A stretch of DNA of 64,000 bases, taken from positions 434,001-498,000 of the forward strand of contig NZ_JAUFQP010000007.1 of NCBI RefSeq assembly GCF_030409805.1, in the 5' to 3' direction. A program made the translations under genes and the position numbers. Source of the stretch: Algibacter miyuki. Lineage in GTDB: Bacteria; Bacteroidota; Bacteroidia; Flavobacteriales; Flavobacteriaceae. Shown here piece after piece: positions 20,455 to 28,377 of the stretch. The stretch's first letter is position 1; each line of letters begins with the position of its first letter. Under the pieces are notes generated by a model. The model saw only the letters and a program-made list of their open reading frames with translations. It made no database searches and had not been told where the DNA came from.

Positions 20455-20901
20455 TTAAACCTTCTTAATCACGTTAGTTACAATCCCCCAAATAAGAAAC
20501 TTATTATCGCTCGTTATTTTTATAATAGGATAATCTGGGTTTTCAGGTTTTAACCACATTTCATCCTTATCAACCTTTAGGCGTTTTACTGTAAACTCCC
20601 CGTCTAAAAAGCAAACAGCTATTTTATTGTTTGAAGGCTCTAAACTTCTATCAATTACTAATAAATCATTATCATCTAACCCTGCCCCTATCATAGATTG
20701 CCCGCTAACACGTGCATAAAACGTAGTTTCTCGATTCCGAACAAGTTCTGTATCTAAGGATAAATGTTGGTGTTGATGACTAAAATCTTCAGTCGGTGCC
20801 GGATAACCCGCAGAAATTCCTGTATCGAAAAAAAGTGCTCCTTCATGATCTGCTTCTTCAGGATTAAAAATAGTTAAAGGTGACGATTTTGGTAAAAACA
20901 T
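20455..20901 (-). CDS. umuD: UmuD-like S24 self-cleaving protein
   Basis: 148 aa. UmuD is the accessory subunit of translesion polymerase V, activated by RecA-stimulated self-cleavage. The cleavage bond is Ala31-Gly32 (SAGYPAP). The nucleophile is Ser69 (SGQSM) and the general base Lys106 (TVKRL). The Ser-Lys spacing of 37 equals that of E. coli UmuD (60/97). No DNA-binding domain is present. It follows the XRE/S24 regulator by 74 nt on the same strand and probably shares its transcript. Its presumed polymerase partner is the Y-family gene at 24830 on the divergent arm. Confidence 0.92.
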   Translation of the reverse strand: MFLPKSSPLTIFNPEEADHEGALFFDTGISAGYPAPTEDFSHQHQHLSLDTELVRNRETTFYARVSGQSMIGAGLDDNDLLVIDRSLEPSNNKIAVCFLDGEFTVKRLKVDKDEMWLKPENPDYPIIKITSDNKFLIWGIVTNVIKKV

Positions 20902-20975
20902 AGCGGTGGGTTTTGGTTAATACTTCTGGTTGGTCGTTATTGATTGATAATTTTCTTCTTATTTTTTGTTCTTTA

Positions 20976-21755
20976 CTAAATATAAGGCTCTAAACCTTTA
21001 ATAGATTTTAACTCAACCTTAAGCTCCTGAAACATATTCAGAATACTGCTTAATTTAAGTTCTTCTGCAGAATATTCCTGAGTATTAATACAGCAGGTAA
21101 ACTCCCATATTTCAACAATATCTTCGGTTTTCACATCATAAGGCGTGTATAATCTATTGTCTGAACGTAATTCCAAACAACCGTTTTCTTTAATTTTATT
21201 ATAAACCCGTTTGTAAACAAGTCCATCATCTTTAGTGAGTACAATATAGGTTCGTCCGCTTTTCACCTCATCTATAGTATCTATAAATTTAGCAACAATA
21301 AACGATCCGTCTTTTACGGGCAACATAGAATCTCCGCTAATTGGGAAAGCCCGATGCGTTCCTGTTGGCAAAAAAGGTAATTTTATTTTTTGAAGTTGCT
21401 CAATATATTCTGGATCGGCGTAACCTTGCAAATAGCCTGCTGAAGCTTTTGTTGGCACAATTTCAATTAAATCTTCATCCATATCATTTACCGTTACTGG
21501 AAATAAGACGCGCTTGTTCCCTACTTCAATAAACGACGTGTTTTTAGTGCGTCTCAAATCGTTTTTCACCAAGATGTCGATAGGTATATCAAAATAAGCA
21601 GAAAGCTCCACTAAACGATCTATTGGAGGTTCTGAGCGCCCTTCCTCATACGAACCCACAATGGAACGTGTCCATCCCAACTCATCAGCAAAACGTTCTT
21701 GCGAAAAACTTTTCAGAGCTCGTAAATGTTTAATATTGGTTTGAATGAATTTCAT
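20976..21755 (-). CDS. XRE-type transcriptional regulator with LexA-like S24 domain
   Basis: 259 aa from the ATG at 21755. A helix-turn-helix XRE domain (about 5-65; FSQERFADELGWTRSIVGSY) is followed by an S24 autopeptidase domain with an intact Ala106-Gly107 bond (ASAGY), Ser143 (SGDSM) and Lys182 (VYKRV). This is the layout of phage CI/LexA repressors that are inactivated by RecA* self-cleavage. It is divergent from the dnaE-dinB operon across a 69-nt gap. A role as damage-released repressor of both arms is inference from architecture. A C-terminal ~35-residue helical tail is extra. Confidence 0.9.
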   Translation of the reverse strand: MKFIQTNIKHLRALKSFSQERFADELGWTRSIVGSYEEGRSEPPIDRLVELSAYFDIPIDILVKNDLRRTKNTSFIEVGNKRVLFPVTVNDMDEDLIEIVPTKASAGYLQGYADPEYIEQLQKIKLPFLPTGTHRAFPISGDSMLPVKDGSFIVAKFIDTIDEVKSGRTYIVLTKDDGLVYKRVYNKIKENGCLELRSDNRLYTPYDVKTEDIVEIWEFTCCINTQEYSAEELKLSSILNMFQELKVELKSIKGLEPYI

Positions 21756-21773
21756 ATAATAAATACTATTTAC

Positions 21774-21816
21774 TACAAATGTAAGCAACAATTACTTTTA
21801 AATGTAGCTAATTTTG
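21774..21816. promoter_or_regulatory. Divergent promoters with repeated AAATGTA(A)GC motif
   Basis: In the 69-nt gap, the minus strand carries TACATTTG (21783-21776), a consensus -7 box for the XRE gene, overlapped by the palindrome TACAAATGTA (21774-21783). The plus strand carries TAATTTTG (21809-21816), a -7 box 8 nt before the dnaE ATG. The motif AAATGTAAGC occurs at 21777-21786 and again as AAATGTAGC at 21800-21808, directly touching the second box. These could be repressor half-sites covering both promoters. No biochemical support; the -33 elements are poor. Confidence 0.5.
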
Positions 21817-21824
21817 CAAAACTT

Positions 21825-24800
21825 ATGTATTTAAATTGTCATTCCTATTTCAGCCTTCGTTACGGGACTATTAGTCCTGAAAAACTCCTTGCTCTTTCTG
21901 CAGCAAATGGGTTTAAAACCATGGCATTAACCGATATTAATAACACATCGGCTTGTTTAGATTTTGCCCGGCTTGCAGACAAATATAATATAAATCCTGT
22001 TTTAGGTGTCGATTTTAGAAACGGTGCACAACAGCAATTTATAATACTCGCCAAAAACAATACAGGCTTTCATAATATAAACACGTATTTATCAACTTTT
22101 TTACACGATACCAGTTTAATAATACCAGAGCAAGCTCCAACATTAGAAGACACCTATGTGATTTACCCATATATACATGGAAAAAATTTCAATCTAAAAA
22201 CACATGAATATATTGGTGTAAAACCACAAGATTTAAACAAACTTAAATTCTCTAAAACAAATAACAACAGAAGCAAATTAGTCATTTTACAACCCGTTTC
22301 TTTTGAAGATAAAAAAGGATTCAACACACATAGATTACTTCGTGCCATAGCCAATAATTGCTTGTTAAGTAAATTACCGAAAAGTGAAGAAGGTCAAGAA
22401 ACCGACAATATGCTTTCCGCTAAACAATTAAGTGAAGTTTACAATGAATTCCCCGAACTTATTGAAAACACAAAGTCTATTTTAAAACAATGTACTATAA
22501 ATTTCGATTTTTCGGGAGATACACCAAACAATCAAAAATCGTACACAAAAAGTGAAGATTTAGATTTTAAATTACTGAAGAAACTCACTTACGATGGTTT
22601 AGACTATCGGTACCAAAAACCAGATGCTGTTATTTTTAACCGTATAGAAAAAGAACTTGGTATTATTAAGGAGAAAAATTTTGTGTCTTATTTTTTAATG
22701 AATTGGAAAATTCTCAAATATGCCCGAAGTAAAAACTATTATTACGTAGGCCGAGGTAGTGGCGCCAATAGTATTGTGGCGTATTTGCTGCGTATTACCG
22801 ATGTGGATCCCGTAGAACTCGATTTATATTTTGAACGTTTTATAAACCTATATCGTAAAAATCCACCCGATTTTGATATCGATTTTTCATGGACCGATCG
22901 GGACGATATTACACAATTCATCTTTAAAACATTTAAAAACACGGCACTTTTAGCGGTTTACAACACCTTTAAATTTAAAGCATCGGTGCGCGAATTGGGT
23001 AAAGTATTCGGATTACCAAAATCGGAAATTGATACACTAAGCAAAGGCCATTATAATATTAAAACTCTAGATAAGTTATCAAAACTAGTCCTTATTTATA
23101 GTGAATATATTCAGGGGTTTCCTAATTATTTGGGTATCCATGCTAGCGGCATTATCATTTCGGAAAAGCCTATTCATTATTATACAGCCACATTTTTTCC
23201 GCCGAAAGGCTTTGCTACCACCCATTTCGATATGGTAGTTGCAGAAGATATTGGATTGTATAAATTCGATATTTTAAGTCAGCGTGGTTTAGGAAAAATA
23301 AAAGATACCGTAGCCATTGTACAATATAATCACCCCGAAAAACCACCTATTGATATCCATGATATTAAAAGTTTTAAAACCGACGAAAACATAAAGCACA
23401 TATTACGAAATGCACAGGCTATTGGCTGTTTTTATGTAGAATCGCCCGCCATGCGCATGCTACTTAAAAAGTTACAAGTAGATAATTATTTAGGTTTAGT
23501 GGCGGCAAGTTCTATTATTCGTCCAGGTGTTGCAAAATCAGGAATGATGCGAGAATATATTTTACGTTATCGGGATCCCGAACGCCGTAAAACGGCGCAT
23601 CCAGTATTACTTAATATTATGCCCGAAACTTATGGCGTAATGGTGTATCAGGAAGATGTAATTAAAGTAGCCCACTATTTTGGCGGTTTAACTTTAGCGG
23701 AAGCCGATAAATTACGTCGTGGTATGTCGGGTAAATTTAGATCGCGAGACGAATTTTTATCTGTAAAGCAGCTCTTCTTTAATAATTGTAAAGCAAAAGG
23801 AGAACCTCAACATGTTGTTGAAGAGATATGGAAACAAATTGAGAGTTTTGCTGGTTATGCCTTTGCAAAAGGACACTCGGCGTCTTATGCGGTAGAAAGT
23901 TATCAAAGTCTTTTCCTAAAAGCTTATTTTCCTTTGGAATATATGGTGGCTACCATTAATAATTTTGGCGGTTTTTACAGCACAGAACTTTACGTTCACG
24001 AAGCGCGAATGCACGGTGGCAGTATTGAAGCCCCCTGTGTTAACACGAGTTTTAATGACACTATTATTAACGGAAAAACGATTTATTTAGGCTTTATGTT
24101 TTTACATGGTTTAGAGGTTAAAACCATTAAAAAATTACTTTTCGAACGCGAAAAAAATGGCGCTTTTAAAAGTTTGGATGACTTTATTGAGCGCCTATCG
24201 ATATCCGTAGAGCAAACAGCACTTCTTATTAAAATAAATGCGTTTCGGTTTACGGGTGTTAATAAGCGTGAATTACTTTGGGAAGCCCATTTAAAAACCA
24301 GCAAAACAGTAATTCAAGACCATGTTATTAATTTATTTGAAACCAAACGTATAGATTATAAAACACCCGAGCTGCCAAGTACAACATTAGAAGATGCTTT
24401 TGACGCTTTGGAACTTTTAGGTTTTACACTCTGTAATCCTTTTTATTTACTAGAACAAACTGCAGTGCAACCGTTACGCGCCACTCAACTCACAAAATTT
24501 AAAAACCGTATTATTTCTATCGAAGGCTATTTGGTAACTACAAAAAACACACGAACATCAAACGGTAAATACATGCATTTTGGAACCTTTTTAGATTATG
24601 ATGGGCATTTTATTGACACCGTTCATTTTCCACCAGTAGCAAGTAAATATCCGTTCAGAGGAAAAGGAATTTATACCATTACAGGGAAAGTTATAGAAGA
24701 ATTCGACTGTGTTACTATTGAGGTTATTGCCATGGAAAAACTAGCCATAGTCCAAGATCCACGCTATAGTGATCCATCGCCAAAATTTATCACCCAAAAC

Positions 24801-24833
24801 AAAAAAACACCTACAAATCGACATTTAAAATGA
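21825..24833 (+). CDS. DnaE-type DNA polymerase III alpha subunit, DnaE2-like
   Basis: 1002 aa from the ATG at 21825, shorter than replicative DnaE (about 1160). The PHP domain is present but altered: HSYFSLRYG is kept, while the metal-binding TDH reads TDI (residues 36-38). The polymerase core is intact with GRGSGANS, the catalytic PDFDIDF Asp pair (about residue 350) and the third Asp in LYKFDILSQRGLG. Helix-hairpin-helix and OB-fold (IISIEGYLVTTKNTRTSNGK) regions follow; the C-terminal tau-binding part is missing. This suits an inducible, error-prone polymerase rather than the replicase. Overlaps the Y-family gene by 4 nt (ATGA). Confidence 0.9.
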   Translation: MYLNCHSYFSLRYGTISPEKLLALSAANGFKTMALTDINNTSACLDFARLADKYNINPVLGVDFRNGAQQQFIILAKNNTGFHNINTYLSTFLHDTSLIIPEQAPTLEDTYVIYPYIHGKNFNLKTHEYIGVKPQDLNKLKFSKTNNNRSKLVILQPVSFEDKKGFNTHRLLRAIANNCLLSKLPKSEEGQETDNMLSAKQLSEVYNEFPELIENTKSILKQCTINFDFSGDTPNNQKSYTKSEDLDFKLLKKLTYDGLDYRYQKPDAVIFNRIEKELGIIKEKNFVSYFLMNWKILKYARSKNYYYVGRGSGANSIVAYLLRITDVDPVELDLYFERFINLYRKNPPDFDIDFSWTDRDDITQFIFKTFKNTALLAVYNTFKFKASVRELGKVFGLPKSEIDTLSKGHYNIKTLDKLSKLVLIYSEYIQGFPNYLGIHASGIIISEKPIHYYTATFFPPKGFATTHFDMVVAEDIGLYKFDILSQRGLGKIKDTVAIVQYNHPEKPPIDIHDIKSFKTDENIKHILRNAQAIGCFYVESPAMRMLLKKLQVDNYLGLVAASSIIRPGVAKSGMMREYILRYRDPERRKTAHPVLLNIMPETYGVMVYQEDVIKVAHYFGGLTLAEADKLRRGMSGKFRSRDEFLSVKQLFFNNCKAKGEPQHVVEEIWKQIESFAGYAFAKGHSASYAVESYQSLFLKAYFPLEYMVATINNFGGFYSTELYVHEARMHGGSIEAPCVNTSFNDTIINGKTIYLGFMFLHGLEVKTIKKLLFEREKNGAFKSLDDFIERLSISVEQTALLIKINAFRFTGVNKRELLWEAHLKTSKTVIQDHVINLFETKRIDYKTPELPSTTLEDAFDALELLGFTLCNPFYLLEQTAVQPLRATQLTKFKNRIISIEGYLVTTKNTRTSNGKYMHFGTFLDYDGHFIDTVHFPPVASKYPFRGKGIYTITGKVIEEFDCVTIEVIAMEKLAIVQDPRYSDPSPKFITQNKKTPTNRHLK

Positions 24834-26047
24834 ATAAAAACCGCTCCATAGTTCACATGGATTTAGATACTTTTTTTGTGTCTTGCGAACGCCTACTCGA
24901 CAGCCGATTAATTGGTAAACCTGTACTTATTGGAGGTACATCTAGCCGCGGCGTTGTAGCATCTTGTAGTTATGAAGCACGAAAATTTGGCATTCATTCT
25001 GCTATGCCCATGCGTTTAGCCAAATCACTTTGTCCCGAAGCGGTTATTTTACGCGGAAACGCTGGTATCTACAGTAATTTTTCTAAAAACGTTACCGATG
25101 TTATAAAGGACAGTGTCCCACTTTATGAAAAATCGTCCATCGATGAATTTTATATCGATTTAACAGGCATGGATAAGTTTTTTGGTTGCCATAAATTAGC
25201 TTCGGAATTACGACAACGTATTATGAAGGAAACCGGACTCCCCATTTCTTTCGGACTATCTATTAATAAAACGGTTTCTAAAATAGCTACAGGTGAAGCG
25301 AAGCCGAACAATGAAATTAAAATTTTATCGGGTACCGAAAAACCATTTCTAGCGCCACTTTCCGTTCGAAAAATCCCTATGGTTGGCGAAGTTACTTATA
25401 AATCTCTTTGCGATTTAGGCGTAAAACGCATTAAAACCGTGCAAGATATGCCTATGGATTTAATGCACAAAGTACTTGGGAAAAACGGTTTAAGTATTTG
25501 GAAAAAAGCGAACGGTATCGACCTCAGCCCCGTGGTACAATACCAAGAACGGAAATCTATTTCCACCGAACGGACTTTTAATAAAGACACCACAGATGTT
25601 TTAAAACTAAAAGGAATTATTATTGCTATGACCGAAAACTTGGCGTATCAATTACGGCGTGGTAATAAATTAACGGCTTGCATCACTTTTAAAATTAGGT
25701 ATTCCGATTTTCAAACCTATACCCAACAACAACGTATTCCATATAGCTCAATGGATCACAGTATTATTCCCGTAGTGTTAGATTTGTATAAAAAAATATA
25801 CAATCGGAGATTATTGGTTCGATTAATTGGTGTTAAATTTAGCCATTTAGTAGAAGGTGGCTATCAAATTAATCTATTTGAAGACAATGAAAAACAACTT
25901 CATTTAACCCAAGCTATTGATAATATGCGCCAACGTTACGGTGACCGTGCAGTAATAAGTGCTGCCGGCATGGGCGCTAAAAGCATTAGCCGATGGAATC
26001 CTTTTAATGGCGAACCACCACCCTTACTTCCCAATAGACGTCAGTAA
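24830..26047 (+). CDS. dinB: Y-family translesion DNA polymerase (DinB/UmuC type)
   Basis: 405 aa. Catalytic residues are visible: MDLDTFF with Asp11/Asp13 and SIDEFY with Asp105/Glu106. The steric-gate and fingers region (SRGVVASCSYEARKFGI) and the little-finger domain follow. A sliding-clamp binding motif of the form QxxLF (QINLF, about residue 346) precedes the C-terminal tail. Length is nearer UmuC (422) than E. coli DinB (351). It overlaps dnaE by ATGA, so the two polymerases are made together. With UmuD on the divergent arm, it may act as the Pol V-type catalytic subunit. Confidence 0.93.
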   Translation: MNKNRSIVHMDLDTFFVSCERLLDSRLIGKPVLIGGTSSRGVVASCSYEARKFGIHSAMPMRLAKSLCPEAVILRGNAGIYSNFSKNVTDVIKDSVPLYEKSSIDEFYIDLTGMDKFFGCHKLASELRQRIMKETGLPISFGLSINKTVSKIATGEAKPNNEIKILSGTEKPFLAPLSVRKIPMVGEVTYKSLCDLGVKRIKTVQDMPMDLMHKVLGKNGLSIWKKANGIDLSPVVQYQERKSISTERTFNKDTTDVLKLKGIIIAMTENLAYQLRRGNKLTACITFKIRYSDFQTYTQQQRIPYSSMDHSIIPVVLDLYKKIYNRRLLVRLIGVKFSHLVEGGYQINLFEDNEKQLHLTQAIDNMRQRYGDRAVISAAGMGAKSISRWNPFNGEPPPLLPNRRQ

Positions 26048-26119
26048 AAAAGGAAGCAACCCCATCAACTTATATAAACCTCTTGAAAATGAATAGCCAA
26101 AGGCCTTTCATATTAAAAC

Positions 26120-26151
26120 AAAAAAAGGCTACTCTTTTCAGAATAGCCTTT
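26120..26151 (-). terminator. Terminator of the OmpA-like/lipocalin unit
   Basis: Minus strand: AAAGGCTA - 12 nt - TAGCCTTT followed by T7 in all, 26 nt after the stop of the OmpA-like gene. It also faces the end of the dinB operon and may serve both. Confidence 0.75.
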
Positions 26152-26176
26152 AAATTAATCGATATAAAAATTCAGC

Positions 26177-26881
26177 TTATTGTCCAGCTTCAGTTTTAGC
26201 ATCTTCAATCATTTTTTCATTTGGAAGAATAGCAATGTTTACTCTCCTATTTTTAGCACGCCCTTCTGCAGTTGCGTTATCGTGCGTTGGTTGAGCTTCA
26301 CCAAACCAATTGGTTGTAAAACGACCAGCACTTAGTCCCTTTCCTAAAAAATAATTAGTAACCGCATTGGCTCTATTTTTAGACAAAGTCATATTAGAAG
26401 CTTCGCTACCAACACTATCCGTATGTCCAACAACTAAAACATTAGTATCTGGATATTCTTGAAAAACAGCTACTAATTTATTTAAAGTTTCTTGAGAAGC
26501 TGTATTTACATCATACTTTGCTGTATTGAAATACACACCACTATTCTCATCAAAAGTTACTACAATACCATCGTCTACACGTTCTACGGTTGCTCCAGGT
26601 ATTTCGTTTTCTATTTGTTGCGCTTGCTTATCCATTTTATTTCCGATAAGTACACCTGCTCCACCACCAATAGCTCCACCAATAACAGCACCTAATTCAC
26701 CATTACCTCCTTTACCAATGTTGTTTCCTATAATAGCGCCTAAAATGGCTCCTCCAGCTGCGCCAATAACGCCTCCTTTTTGTTTGTTGTTTGCATTTTC
26801 AACGGTTTTACAACTCGCTGCACTTAGTGTTAATGCGACCATTAAAAGTACTAATCCTGTTTTTTTAAATATTGTTTTCAT
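26177..26881 (-). CDS. OmpA-family lipoprotein with glycine zipper
   Basis: 234 aa. Lipobox AASC (Cys about 24). A Gly-zipper segment (about 35-80; GGVIGAAGGAILGAIIGNNI and a second similar stretch) may insert in a membrane. The C-terminal OmpA peptidoglycan-binding domain (about 110-225) has the diaminopimelate-binding signature VVGHTDSVGSEASNMTLSKN and RAKNRRVNI. It anchors the outer membrane to the cell wall. It is the second gene of a unit with the lipocalin-like lipoprotein, 9 nt apart. Confidence 0.92.
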   Translation of the reverse strand: MKTIFKKTGLVLLMVALTLSAASCKTVENANNKQKGGVIGAAGGAILGAIIGNNIGKGGNGELGAVIGGAIGGGAGVLIGNKMDKQAQQIENEIPGATVERVDDGIVVTFDENSGVYFNTAKYDVNTASQETLNKLVAVFQEYPDTNVLVVGHTDSVGSEASNMTLSKNRANAVTNYFLGKGLSAGRFTTNWFGEAQPTHDNATAEGRAKNRRVNIAILPNEKMIEDAKTEAGQ

Positions 26882-26890
26882 AAGTAGGTT

Positions 26891-27364
26891 TTATTTTTTT
26901 ATAAAATTCATTGTAATTGTAAACGGCTTACCTTCGACGTTTAGCGTTTGTTGCCACTGCATGTTAGTTTCAGAAAGTTGTGCAAGTTGCATTCTGTAAC
27001 CCGAATTAGTTGCCGATTTCCCCTTTTCATCTGTAGGTTTTAAAAGAAAATCGTATAAATCGGTTGTTGGATCAATTTCTTGAATAGTAAAAATGAAGTT
27101 ACGAGCTCCAATACTACAATCAGTATCGTTAATGGTGTAAACTCCAGAATTATTATTTGGAATAAACTGCCAATCACTACCTTCGAAACATGCTTTTGAA
27201 ACATCGTCTAATAGAGACACGTTAAAGGTTCCTGTTTCACTATAAGAAATGGAGTTTAACGTCCAATCCCCTTTCATTACTTTTTTTGAAGTACGCACTA
27301 CTTTTGACGTGCCGCATGCGACTAAGGCCAAGGCCAATACTAATAAAATTGCTATTTTTTTCAT
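26891..27364 (-). CDS. Lipocalin-like lipoprotein
   Basis: 157 aa. Lipobox LVAC (Cys 17). The body resembles the Bacteroidota lipocalin-like family: a KGDWTLNSISYS opening strand, alternating beta-strands, CFEGSDWQFIPNNNSGVYTI, and a terminal ITMNFIKK strand. Two cysteines in the body (ACFEG and TDCSIG) may form a disulfide. Ligand unknown. It is transcribed just ahead of the OmpA-family gene, an arrangement that suggests joint envelope function. Confidence 0.75.
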   Translation of the reverse strand: MKKIAILLVLALALVACGTSKVVRTSKKVMKGDWTLNSISYSETGTFNVSLLDDVSKACFEGSDWQFIPNNNSGVYTINDTDCSIGARNFIFTIQEIDPTTDLYDFLLKPTDEKGKSATNSGYRMQLAQLSETNMQWQQTLNVEGKPFTITMNFIKK

Positions 27365-27572
27365 TGCTATTAATAGGTTGATTTTTTTGAGATTTAAACT
27401 TTATTCCTTCTTCTTACTAAAGAAATATTTTATCCCTCACAAGGTAAGACCCCTATTAGACATAGGTAGTCACAATAAATTATTTTTTTAACACTATCGG
27501 AAATAAGTAATTTAGAAAATAACAAAACACGGCTGTTTTTGCTATGAAGATTTTTTTATTTTGCAGACGTAA

Positions 27573-27734
27573 TTAAGCTACTTTTTTAAGCAAGTCGAAA
27601 CAAGGACATTTTTTACAACGCTTATTTTCGCCTTTTTTAAATTTTTTACAACAGCTACTTTTTACTTTATCAGGAAGTTCAATTCCTGATTTTCGTAACA
27701 TCTTAATCGCCTTTTTTTGCTTTTTCTTGCCCAA
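27573..27734 (-). CDS. Small basic Cys-rich protein
   Basis: 53 aa if started at the TTG at 27734; the first in-frame ATG (27701) would give only 42 aa. Very Lys-rich (KKKQKKAIKMLRKSG) with a Cys cluster: C28, C29, C40, C43, C45 (SCCKKFKKGENKRCKKCPC). The pattern suggests metal binding. I recall similar small proteins in other Flavobacteriia but cannot name a family. It lies downstream of ferritin on the same strand, across 87 nt holding a perfect palindrome, so an iron-related link is possible but unproven. Confidence 0.5.
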   Translation of the reverse strand: MGKKKQKKAIKMLRKSGIELPDKVKSSCCKKFKKGENKRCKKCPCFDLLKKVA

Positions 27735-27775
27735 AATAGAATCTGAATTAAAATAAACATCAAATTTATCTGGGC

Positions 27776-27791
27776 AAAAATAGCTATTTTT
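27776..27791. repeat. Perfect 16-bp palindrome downstream of ferritin
   Basis: AAAAATAGCTATTTTT, self-complementary over its whole length, between the ferritin stop and the small Cys-rich gene. It could be a weak terminator or a dimer-binding site; no loop is available for a normal hairpin terminator. Confidence 0.4.
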
Positions 27792-27821
27792 ATTAAATCT
27801 AAATAAGATTAAATGTTAAAT

Positions 27822-28340
27822 TTATTGCAAACCTTCTGCAGATGCGGAAGTTACAGTTAAGTTCTCTATATCTCTATCAAAAAGATACAACCCACCTTTA
27901 TCATCTCCAATTAAATTTATTTTATCTAGAATAGTACGTGCTACAGCCTCCTCTTCTATTTGCTCGGCTACATACCATTGTAAAAAGTTATGCGATGCAT
28001 AATCTCTTTCTTCTAAACTGATATGAACCAAATCGTTTATACTTTGAGACACAAATACTTCATGCTCGAATAATTTTTCAAACATTTCTTTAAACGACGT
28101 AAACGTTACGTTAGGTGCTGATAATTCTGAAATTTTTGCATGACCACCACGCTCGTTAACAAACTTTACCAATTTTAACATGTGCTCACGTTCCTCATCA
28201 GATTGTGCATACATAAAGCTAGCAACACCTTCTAAACCTTTAACCTCTGCCCAACAAGCCATGGCTAAATAAATTTGAGACGATTCTGCTTCTATTTTTA
28301 TTTGATTGTTTAATGCGGTTTCTATTGCTTTTGATAACAT
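27822..28340 (-). CDS. ftnA: Ferritin
   Basis: 172 aa, the usual bacterial ferritin length. Four-helix bundle with ferroxidase ligands visible: Glu17 in EAESSQIYLAM, Glu50/His53 in SDEEREHM, and later Glu residues in QWYVAEQIEEEAV. Oxidises and stores iron in a 24-subunit cage in the cytoplasm. It lies 37 nt downstream of metG on the same strand, so partial readthrough is possible. Confidence 0.96.
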   Translation of the reverse strand: MLSKAIETALNNQIKIEAESSQIYLAMACWAEVKGLEGVASFMYAQSDEEREHMLKLVKFVNERGGHAKISELSAPNVTFTSFKEMFEKLFEHEVFVSQSINDLVHISLEERDYASHNFLQWYVAEQIEEEAVARTILDKINLIGDDKGGLYLFDRDIENLTVTSASAEGLQ

Positions 28341-28377
28341 AATTTTCCTTGTTTTTTTTTATAAAGTTACTAATTCT

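Noticed and set aside
20455..21755. Prophage remnant (CI-like repressor plus UmuD)
   Set aside because: No integrase, structural phage gene or attachment repeat is nearby; the divergent genes are polymerases and the flanks are housekeeping genes.
26526..26999. Pro/Ala/Ser-rich open frame on the plus strand opposite the OmpA-like gene
   Set aside because: Its low-complexity composition is the complement of the glycine-zipper codons; the minus-strand lipoproteins explain the region.
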